From positions 189,976,760-190,040,759 of the forward strand of contig CM069433.1 of the NCBI GenBank assembly GCA_035610365.1: a stretch of DNA of 64,000 nucleotides. Direction: 5' to 3'. Position 1 is the stretch's first letter. The number at the start of each line of letters is the position of its first letter. Shown here piece after piece: positions 56,301 to 64,000 of this stretch. Origin of the DNA: Aquatica leii. Lineage: Eukaryota; Arthropoda; Insecta; Coleoptera; Lampyridae. Below the pieces are notes generated by a model. It had not been told where the DNA came from. It saw only the letters and a program-made list of their open reading frames with translations, and searched no databases. The translations under genes were made by a program, and so were the position numbers.

Positions 56301-56601
56301 AAAAACGATCAATGTCATTAAAATAATAATAAAAATAAGTTGTAATAATACTCTCGATAATTGATTTACGCCACTACTACAGTGCACGCCGCTTATTGGA
56401 ATCACGGATAATATTATGCTACTATATAGAGAAAACATCGTTTAAAATAATCATAATTTCGGTTTATGTTATCAATTTTCTTTAGAAGTTTCTTTCTATA
56501 CATGAACAATAACCTATTTTATATGAATTTTTTAGCTGAACTTTTACAATACGCCACATCATGTCCCCGCGATGCCTTAAGACATCTTTGTGTTTGCTGG
56601 G
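53364..56601 (+). mobile_element. TIR element F (GGACATCC/GGATGTCC words), TSD TT
   Basis: Left end CCCAGTAAACACACGACG at 53364; right end CTTTGTGTTTGCTGGG at 56601; TT at 53362-53363 and 56602-56603. The arms hold many GGATGTC/GGACAT words (53380-53510, 55460-55645, 56555-56590). A second right end (CCTTGTGTTTGTTGGG) lies inside at 55651, so a nested copy or arm duplication is present. At 54878-54963, after a TTTCAG acceptor, a terminal reading RHLKKSGRSIKQSLKRAKER ends in a stop: a probable last exon of a decayed element gene. Confidence 0.75.
55432..55651. repeat. Internal second right arm within element F
   Basis: Word-rich (AGGATGTCC, GGACATTC, GGGACATCC) and ending CTTGTGTTTGTTGGG followed by TA. 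It parallels the outer right end (AATCATGTCCCCGCGACATC here, CATCATGTCCCCGCGATGCC there). No matching internal left end was found. Confidence 0.6.
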
Positions 56602-57120
56602 TTTGCTGTACTTCTTATATCGGTCATGTTGCTGTTCTTGATTCTCACGAGCAAGGCGTGTTAGGTATTAGGAAGGTTACGCAAGTATGGAGTTACTTGA
56701 GAAACAAAATTGTCATTCTCTATAATTGCGCGAAAATCACGCTGTACGTCTTGGGGCGTGCGTAACTCGCGTCCCAATGTAAGATAAGCGGTAGTAAAGC
56801 CGCTTGTATGAGACATACTATTCATGCAAAATCGCACTGCCGGGAGTTTATCTCCGCTGTATGATTGTTAACAGCTAAGATAGAAAGCTGAGTTTTTAAA
56901 TCTCGGTTTTTACGCTCAACTGGGTTAGCTTCCGGATGATACAATGGCACTAGAGTCTGCAAAAAACCGATACAAACTCACGAACTGAACATACCGTAAT
57001 CACAAATTACGCGCCTAGTCCAAAACGTAATATTATTTCATCTATAAGACACCTAGAACAATTTTCGGCAAAAACAACTTTTAATGCAAAAAGCTCTACC
57101 CAGCGACTGGTTGTGTCTTA
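56602..57120 (-). pseudogene. gypsy integrase core
   Basis: Minus strand: a reading RWVELFALKVVFAENCSR (about 57115-57060), then LVPLYHPEANPVERKNRDLK (about 56945-56890), the third-acidic-residue region, and PLILHWDASYA in broken frames, ending NQEQQHDRYKKYSK at the edge of element F. Confidence 0.75.
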
Positions 57121-57336
57121 TATTTTGTAGATCCATTTATATCAGTCCATAGAAAGAACTTCAAATCGTTGATTTTGAATGGGCGTTTGAATCTGTCCGA
57201 TAGGTTTCAAGTTCGAATCAGAATGTCTTCCAGGTTTGGACCGTGTCATTGTTGTTGTAACCGAAGTTGCCAACGTTTCGCCCACTTTCGTAAAGGGCTT
57301 CATCAGGGCGTGAGATAAATCGCAAAACTCAAACAA

Positions 57337-57535
57337 GCAACCGAAATATAACTAAGAACTTCTCAAAAGTTAGGTTATCCACTTGTGAAACAAGCCATAA
57401 TCTAAACTCTGAAAAGGTAAGAAAGAAAACGATAACTTGAAAAAGCAAACGAAAATCTAACTAAGAACCACTACCGAGTTAGGTAATCAACTTGTGAACC
57501 AAGCCAGATTCTAAACTCCGTAGAAGTGACTTAAA
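57337..57535. repeat. Two tandem units of about 108 bp
   Basis: Units start GCAACCGAAATATAACTAAG and GCAAACGAAAATCTAACTAA. They share TTAGGT(T)AT.(C)ACTTGTGAA.CAAGCCA and TCTAAACTC. They lie between the motif CAACGTTTCG...GGGCTTCATCAGGG and a Penelope-like coding remnant. Confidence 0.75.
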
Positions 57536-57541
57536 AATAAG

Positions 57542-58005
57542 AAATAATCTCCGTATAGAGGGGATAGCTCGAAACCATGATCGCGATTGAAGTTATTGGG
57601 GTGTTTGATGATTTCTATGCTTTCTTGGAATTTCCTGTTGAAAAAGAATGGAAACGAAACATTATCAAAATCTATCTTGTGACTTGTAGTAAAATGATGT
57701 TTAGCAACCGCAGACTTAGAAATATGCCTTTTCCTTATATAAGGATTATGTTCTAAAATGCTTCGAAATTGGCATTTTTACCTTACATTAACAAGGTTAC
57801 AGATCAAATAGGGAAGCTTCTTCGTAGGAATGGTATTAAACCCATATTCAACTCGACAGGCAACCTCTCTCAGATTCTTCCTTCTCCCAAAGACAAATTT
57901 CCTACATTTTCATCTCAAGGTGTATACCAACTTCCTTGTTCATGTGGTTTAGTTTATATTGGTGAAACCGGACGTTCCGTCATTACATTACGTCGTTATA
58001 ACAAC
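57542..58005. pseudogene. Penelope-like element: GIY-YIG endonuclease in two opposed halves
   Basis: Plus strand from 57769: ALPYINKVTDQIGKLL-type reading (FLPYINKVTDQIGKLLRRNG), then SSQGVYQLPCSCGLVYIGET with the GIY-YIG core (VYQLPC...LVYIGETGRS). Minus strand 57768-57542 carries the downstream end of the same domain family (KSAVAKHHFTTSHKIDF, then EIIKHPNNFNRDHGFELSPL). The halves point away from each other, meaning an inversion or two truncated copies. CAATAACACGGTCCAAAC at about 58005 also occurs inverted at about 57240. Confidence 0.75.
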
Positions 58006-58239
58006 AATAACACGGTCCAAACTGTTATGTTCCAATGGGGAAGGTGGAGAAAAAAAAGAAAGAAAGAACCAATTACTTAAATTAATTACCAAGATGTTGT
58101 TGCTTACCTTTCGGCTAGCCTCACCGGGTAAAAGAAAATCGCAAGACACAAAGTTTTCTTTAGGTAAGCTAAATGCCCAAGTGCGCCACCTCTTCTCGAA
58201 TTTTTGTCGAAGATAAACAGTCTAGGTAGGAGAAGAGGA

Positions 58240-59585
58240 GATCATAGACCCGAGGTCCCCCAAAAGAAATATAGTACGAATCAACAATAACCATTTATTG
58301 AGTATATTTATTAATAGCCAATTCCGGAACGGAAAGAGCCATTCGACGGTTACGCCACTGGTATAATCAGAGAATAAATTACCTTACATAACACCACAAA
58401 AATTGTAACATATAAATACAAGATTAAATCAGGTCCCAAAGATAGACTCTGGGAGCCAAAAAAACATTAAAGCGCTAATATTTAAAATGTTTTTCCGCGG
58501 CTACCGTAACCCGTAGCAAAATTTATCCGCGTTAAAGCAACGTAACACCGCCCATGGCCCTTGACGTCAAGTTCATCACGACCGGTAGTAAAAGTATCAT
58601 TAAATTAGTTTACGACAGAAACGGTTATAGCTCCCAAATTTCTACCCTTGATAATGGAAAAATTCTTTTATATTTACAGCAAAACCAAAAAAAAAGTGTA
58701 GGTTACGTTAAATAATCATTATAGATCAACCATTACATTAAGGCGTCTGTTAAACATCGTAATTAACCCTCTTTAAATTATAAAAAAATTGACGTTAATT
58801 ATTCTTAATCATAGTTATTCAAGTTCCAAAAGTTCGTTAAATATTTCAATTAAAATAGAAATAATGGTAGCCGAATAAGTGTACCGGATGTACAAAGATA
58901 AAGTTCGAAACACGAAAGCATTTACATTCAAAGTCCGCACTGTTTTCACTTAAATTGAAACGCCGCGTATGTAGCGAGAGCAGCAGTCCTGACCCCGAAG
59001 CGCGTGGACGAAATGAGCCGAAGTCTAGTGGTCCCTCGCGGTTTCAAATTTAATGATCTTATAAATACCTCGTTACTTCATTCCCCCAACCTGTAATACA
59101 GCGCCAGCGATCCACTGGGATCCTTTTACTCTGCGCCTACGATTACCTACCGCATTAGTTCAGCGATTCCAAAAGCACGCCGTCCAACATCTTCAACAAG
59201 CTCGGAAGAAAATTCCAACAGACATTTAGAAACCCAAAATTAAGAAGGACGAAAGACGAAAGAGCTAAAATAACGAATATTAGTTGATACGCCTCAATTT
59301 TCTTAACCACGTGCGAAATACTAACCTACTTTATGAGTTTTGCAGCAAAATACATCGATCATAGATTTATTATTGATTTCTAAAATAAAACGTCGTTGTA
59401 GTAGATATTAATCGATGAGAGAGAAACCTCATGTTTCTTACCCATCCGACTTTTCCACGTTCCTAACACCGCAAAACCACTACATCAAGTGAAGTTTGTA
59501 GATGGCCGACTACTCTCGAGCGCCCTCTGCGAGCGTGACTTGAAAATCACGACTCGAGGTCGAGTATTTTCCGTTTTTAGGGTAA
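58240..59585. other. Unassigned, probably transposon-derived
   Basis: No gene recognised. The GC-richer block around 58960-59220 could belong to an LTR, but no second copy is in view. Confidence 0.35.
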
Positions 59586-59659
59586 GTTGCCTAACTATCA
59601 GGCGGATTTTCGCTCAATTTCGAATTTACACGTTACAAAACCCGGAAGACATTCTTATC

Positions 59660-59920
59660 TTAGTATAGATTCCGGCCGTGGAAGCCTTCGCTATTCAAGT
59701 TGGAAGCTTTATACCTCTGACAATCTAGACATTTTGCTACGTGATAGGTTATGTCACAACGCATACTTGTCCAATAGTATCTACTGGCGATTCGCTGCAA
59801 AGTACGGTCGGCTCCATAATGATAAGCTAATTGGAAATCACGACATTCCAAGATGATCTTAATAACAGAAGACTTTGGAACTACTAGCTGATGCAGTCTC
59901 TTCATCTGAGTCTGGAACAT
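59660..59920 (-). pseudogene. Integrase zinc-binding domain (foreign lineage)
   Basis: Reads with AYHYGADRTLQRIASRYYW and CDITYHVAKCLDCQRYKASN, the H-x3/4-H...C-x2-C pattern of retroelement integrases. It differs clearly from the HFGIKKTLGKVLERFYWMNC of the macrodomain family. Confidence 0.8.
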
Positions 59921-60334
59921 AGCGATGTATAATATCGTTAATCATAATATACCCACGTTTGGTCCATCGTTTGAAATCAACACCATCAGTATAGGACGTT
60001 TGAAGCAGTCGATGATTTTACTTAGGTCGGGATCATTCATTTGTTCACGGCGCACTTCGTTCGTACTTTCTCAGGGTAAGTCAATGCTTACAAGTTTGGC
60101 TTCTAATTTTTCCAAAGGAGGTCTTGATAGCATGTCAGCTACTACATTTAATCGACTTGGAGTATAGTCTATTTTTAGATCATAAGACTGGAGGAGAAGT
60201 GGCCATCGTGCTAGACGAGCTGTTGGTGACTTTAATAACATGCGTCACTTGAGCAGTTGATGATCCGACTGGATAACAGTAGTGGAACCTTCTAGGTAAC
60301 CTCTAATATGCAATTGCTCCATCGACGATGCCAT

Positions 60335-61559
60335 TTAAATGGTAATCTCCGGGGCGTGACTAGACGAGATTACCTTTTGTCTCTTTTGGTCGCCTCGTTC
60401 CAAATTTTCGAGCACTCTTCTCGACCCCTTCTTAGGTTTAGTACGATGCCGTCGTACATGACCTATTTCACCGCAGTTCAAAGTCGCCGCTCCTCTTTTC
60501 CGAAGTATTCGTCGCGCTATCTCCTCGATGCTTTTCAGTGTCTGCGCGGGTACTTCTGCAGCACAGCAGAGTCTATGACCGTCTCGTTGTGATGCTTGTC
60601 TTGCTGCTTCAAACTCCAAAGCATGCAGCAAAGCGTCATCCAATGTTTTCGGTCGAGCTAACCGAAGAGTCTGCTGCGTTTTGTTGTCTCAGAGGCCGTC
60701 TACAATGGTTTGAATAGGCAACTGCTTCAAGAAAGTGTCTGGTGCTGTAGGATACGCAAGCCGTGTTAATCTGGCGATGTCGGCCTCAAACTCTTAAAGA
60801 CTTTCGGCAGCTTTCGGAACCCGACTTTTAATTTGAGCTTGATAGACTTGTTGAAGATGGGCATCTCTATATCTCATTTCTAATCGTGATATTAAGAGTT
60901 CGTAATTTTCTTGCAGGTGGTCCAGAACAGTTTGTAAAATTCCAAGCGCTTCTCTACGTAAGGACACTATTAAAGACGTCGCTTTCTGCTTGTTGCTCCA
61001 ACCATTAGCTGTAGCTGCGGCTTCAAACTGCTTGTAGTAGGTTGACCATGGAACTTTACCATCTAAATTTGGCGGTACAACCTTAAACTTGTGGGTGGTT
61101 GTCTTCACTCATGACACTTCCTTCACCATGGTAATTCATTTGGTTCATTCTTTCTTCAAGCAGTTTTATTCTGTCTTCTAATTTGTCCCTATGGCTTCTA
61201 TTTACTCATTCATAGATGGTTTTCCGTTTTAAAGAACTTCGCATATTTCTTCTCTTAAATTTAACATGTCTGCTTGCGTTTCCTCTTGAACAATTTTGAT
61301 TTGATTTTCTATGCTCGTTCATAATTCTTTTTTTAAACTTTTAGAACTTTCCTCCATTTTCTGAGAAGAGTTTTTTTTCCATTTTTCTTGAATTTTCTTC
61401 CATTTTGCTGGAATTTTCCGACAGTTTTTCTTCAATTTTCTGCGAATTTTCTTCCATCTTCTGAGAACAGTTTTTCTTGGATATTTTTAAACATCGATTC
61501 GAGAATTTCAAATATATTTTTGAATCAATTTTCACTTTTTGCAAACGCGTCACCGGCAT
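60335..61559 (-). pseudogene. gag of the macrodomain gypsy family, old copy
   Basis: Blocks nearly match the young gag: start MPVTRLQ (61559), coiled-coil region with SQKMEEN units (degraded), core KVPWSTYYKQFEAAATANGW, and tail LHALEFEAARQASQRDGHRL. It retains the 119 bp (about 60627-60745) that the young copy lacks. The knuckle relic LNCGEIGHVRRHRTKPKK has the same cysteine losses as in the young copy, so that loss is ancestral. Confidence 0.85.
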
Positions 61560-61748
61560 AAATTTAAATATAACACGAATAAAAAGTTTAAATACACTAC
61601 TTTAACAAACTGGAACAGCTACGATTAAACGCGAACTAAAGTTTTATTTATTTACGCAATCAATGTTTTTATTACGGGAGCGATATTAGATTACTTAATA
61701 GTATTTAAACTAAAAAAAAATCGCGAACCCAACACCGTGACACCACTT

Positions 61749-62145
61749 TGTAGCGAATTTTATTATTAAAAGTAATTTACTTAAAACGACTAAAAATATT
61801 TTTACTTATACTAAAAATATATACACTTTTAAATTAGCCGAACTAATTAAATCTAATAATATTTAATAAAAACACATTAAAATTTATATATAGCGCTATC
61901 ACTGACACGAAGATAAGATAAAGTCACACACTTGGTTAATACTTGTTTACGTTAAATGCACGTACCAGATTATTCACCATAGGATTAACTCACACGCGTT
62001 AACGACTTATTTATTTAGACTTGAACAATCTTCTTAACACTGCTGTATTCGCATTACAAAAATAACTGACCTACGATTTGTTTGTTCCGTAGATATACGC
62101 GCTAGTGTTACTCCAGAGGGCGAAGCCCCTCGGAAAAGTACCTCA
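61749..62145 (-). repeat. 5' LTR of the old gag copy
   Basis: Inner edge TGTAGCGAATTTTATTATTA (plus) at 61749 corresponds to the end AATTCGTTACA of the young LTR. Shared pieces include AATCGTAGGTCAGTTATT and TTAAGAAGATT. Its outer edge is uncertain. Confidence 0.6.
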
Positions 62146-62540
62146 AAGAAGCACTGATTACATAAATAGGTTTTGTTCCACTTGTTTGATTGTTTGTACT
62201 AGTACAAATGTTTTTTTATTGCAACAGGATAAACTATTGCAAATAAAATTAATAGTATTTGTAATTGCATCTTACAACAATAACAATTGTACAAACAAGT
62301 AGCTTTTCTCATTGCTTCTTAGAACAATAACAATTGAACAAAATAAATTAGCATTTTTAATTGCTTTCTGAAACATTATTTCAAGAACGTTTATTTTTCT
62401 GGAAGATTATTTCCAATAATTTCAAAAACGTTCATTTTGTTAACCCGGTTCTATAATCGTTTACGATCGTGGTACATGAGACACCACTGTCAATTAATGT
62501 TTGAAAACTTAACCTAAATTTATATTAATCAAAATAAAGT
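62146..62540. repeat. Degenerate AACAATAACAATTG(T/A)ACAAA repeats, no gene
   Basis: Two or three imperfect copies of a 40-60 bp unit with ATTGC-TTCT(T)A-AACAATAACAATTG between about 62255 and 62400. AT-rich sequence leading to LSM1. Confidence 0.45.
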
Positions 62541-62546
62541 ATAAAA

Positions 62547-63056
62547 ATGAATAGACCTGAGCTAGAAGGAACGGCACATTTGCTAGACGAATTAGACAGT
62601 AAATATTATTTAACAAATTGTCATAAATTCTAAATTTGTATTTATTAGAAAAACTTATGGTAGTCTTACGAGATGGTAGAACTTTAATCGGGTACCTTAG
62701 AAGCGTCGATCAATTTGCAAATTTAGTTTTACATAAAACCATCGAACGCATACACGTAGGAAAAGAATACGGCGATATACCTAGAGGAGTTTTTATCGTA
62801 AGAGGCGAAAATGTAGTTCTTCTAGGAGAAATCGTAAGTATCTGTTTGGATTTGAGTTTACATTTGTAATTCCTTTTTGCAGGATACACAAAAAGAAGCT
62901 AATTTACCTTTGACACAAGTTACGGTTGATGATATTTTAGATGCACAACGACGAGAACAAGAATCAAAACAAGATCAACAAAGGTTATTGTCGAAAGCTT
63001 TAAAAGAACGTGGATTGAATTTAATGCCCGATTTAACACACGATGATATGTTTTAA
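62547..63056 (+). CDS. LSM1: U6 snRNA-associated Sm-like protein LSm1, 3 exons
   Basis: Exons 62547-62598, 62649-62833 and 62883-63056, 136 residues, phases consistent. Sm1 motif: [28 protein letters not shown]; Sm2 motif: [18 protein letters not shown]. The C-terminal helix region (EEL-type, [20 protein letters not shown]) is specific to LSm1. Subunit of the cytoplasmic LSm1-7 ring that binds deadenylated mRNA with Pat1 and promotes decapping. The usual length of the family is about 133 residues. A normal, intact gene. Confidence 0.95.
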
Positions 63057-63059
63057 ATA

Positions 63060-63685
63060 AAATTTTATTAAAGTACTGATTTAATTTGTTTTTTCGGACT
63101 CAATTTTATAAACATGTATTGTTTTTGGTAGAAAAGTTTTATTGCTTTTTAGTTATTCTTGACTATTGTAAGGTTTTGTGATAACTTATTAATTATTTTA
63201 CAAATAATTGTTAAACTTGTGCTTGTTTTTTTAGTGTCCCCAGCTAACGCAATGATTTAAAAACTCATGAATGTGCTATATATTAGTCCCACATGTAACA
63301 TTTCTATACAAAGTTGTATATAGTTGTGCTATGTAAAGCTTGGTGTATTTGTACGTTGAAGAAAAAATTTTGGGAGTAATGCAGTGTGCTTTTAATGCTG
63401 TTGTGGAAGTATTGAGTGATACCATTGTACTTATTGATTTGTAAAGACACGTATATAACATTGTTATATACAGGTTACGTACCTTATCGTTTGTTATAAA
63501 CAAAAACATTTTTTAAAAAATGTATGAAGATAAAAATATGGAATACTCTTAATTCTCTAAAACTGTTAAGTCCGTCTCTGTGTTTTTCATAAAAACAAAA
63601 ATTGTAAGGATTCGAGGTTAGGTTCTTGTCAATTTTGTTATTAAATACTTAAAAGTAAATGTAATAATTTTTAGTTGTTTTAAAC
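63060..63685. other. Intergenic between LSM1 and TMEM39
   Basis: AT-rich; no gene or repeat recognised. A minus-strand open frame at 63509-63276 looks like chance. Confidence 0.4.
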
Positions 63686-63688
63686 AAA

Positions 63689-64000
63689 ATGCCAGGAGGC
63701 GCACGACGACTGCCACGAACAGTTCGATCTACAATTCACCCTGCCGTTGTTCCCTTAGTTTCTGGCGACATGGCTAGCAGCAAATATTCACCTATCGGTT
63801 CTTCCTCATCCTTACCAGGCGTAGATCAACCACCTTCGCCTAAACATTTTCCATTTCCGATCACACCGATGGATAGCGATTTAGTTTTTGAATTGATAAT
63901 GTTTATATATACAACTCTTGCGGCTGGTTTACAATTTTTGCAATTGTATAGAAGCGTATGGTGGTTACCTCACTCATACAATAATAATTCAGTTGTAAGT
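63689..64000 (+). CDS. TMEM39: TMEM39 family ER membrane protein, N-terminal exon (runs off the window)
   Basis: Starts MPGGARRLPRTVRSTIHPAV, with the MPGG-R start usual in TMEM39A/B. A Pro/Ser-rich linker follows, then the first membrane segment DLVFELIMFIYTTLAAGLQF and YRSVWWLPHSYN, a conserved family block. The final GTT|GTAAGT at 63995 looks like a splice donor, so the first coding exon probably ends there. TMEM39A acts in the ER (SAC1 export, autophagy control, secretory collagen transport in worms). Only about 100 residues are visible. Confidence 0.85.
   Translation, partial: MPGGARRLPRTVRSTIHPAVVPLVSGDMASSKYSPIGSSSSLPGVDQPPSPKHFPFPITPMDSDLVFELIMFIYTTLAAGLQFLQLYRSVWWLPHSYNNNSVVS

Larger units (their letters stand above)
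52560..57130 (-). mobile_element. Decayed Ty3/gypsy retrotransposon split by element F
   Basis: Minus strand: integrase core at about 57120-56602, element F (56601-53364), integrase C-terminus at 53363-52954, then a probable 3' LTR from about 52886 (TGTCGTAACAAG) to about 52560. Removing F and one TT copy keeps the integrase frame open across the junction apart from one stop. Confidence 0.7.
59590..62145 (-). mobile_element. Older chimeric gypsy copy: gag of the macrodomain family joined to a foreign RNase H/integrase
   Basis: Minus strand: LTR (about 62145-61749), gag start MPVTRLQKVKIDSK (61559), gag core (61108-60794), gag tail (60643-60335), all close to the young element at 40482. At about 60330 the sequence jumps, without protease or RT, to an RNase H tail (SRLNVVADMLSRPP-type, about 60160-60110) and an integrase zinc domain (59920-59660) of another gypsy lineage. 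Confidence 0.75.

Overview
The window is an AT-rich stretch of an animal nuclear genome, almost certainly an insect. Evidence: compact host genes with 50-200 bp GT-AG introns, insect-like single-copy orthologues, and a dense load of insect-type transposons. A beetle is plausible but I cannot prove the order. Host genes occupy only about one eighth of the sequence.

Layout. 1-4.7 kb: a Mutator-like (MULE) element with GGCGCC-rich terminal repeats, a decayed FLYWCH/MULE transposase and an internal LINE. 4.7-7.7 kb: a second copy of the same LINE family. 7.7-15.9 kb: Ty3/gypsy wrecks, one carrying two nested terminal-inverted-repeat (TIR) elements. 16.2-17.0 kb: two tandem COA5/PET191-type genes, intron-split and tiny. 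19.3-24.6 kb: a recent gypsy insertion with identical LTRs. 24.6-28.3 kb: no recognisable gene. 28.3-31.1 kb: CARS2 facing the overlapping pair HTD2/ARMC7. 32.6-35.1 kb: a TIR element carrying a DUF4806-type gene. 35.4-40.3 kb: a decayed R1-like LINE holding a solo LTR. 40.5-47.1 kb: a recent gypsy element whose pol ends in a TARG1/OARD1-like macrodomain and a CCCH zinc finger. 48.5-52.3 kb: ARHGAP19-like RhoGAP and CCDC130/YJU2B. 52.5-62.1 kb: gypsy and Penelope remnants, another TIR element, and a chimeric gypsy copy. 62.5 kb to the end: LSM1 and the start of TMEM39.

The two most notable items are (1) the gypsy element with a macrodomain that keeps both catalytic residues of TARG1 at the same 41-residue spacing, and (2) a family of TIR elements with CCCA...TGGG ends, 2-bp target duplications of variable sequence, and arms built from a short word peculiar to each element. 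The boundaries of two of these are confirmed independently, because they split reading frames of older retrotransposons that rejoin in frame when the element plus one 2-bp copy is removed.

Host genes are housekeeping: mitochondrial translation (CARS2), mitochondrial fatty-acid synthesis (HTD2), complex IV assembly (COA5), mRNA decay (LSM1), splicing-related (CCDC130), Rho signalling (ARHGAP19) and an ER membrane protein (TMEM39). No operon logic is implied except for the ARMC7/HTD2 overlap.
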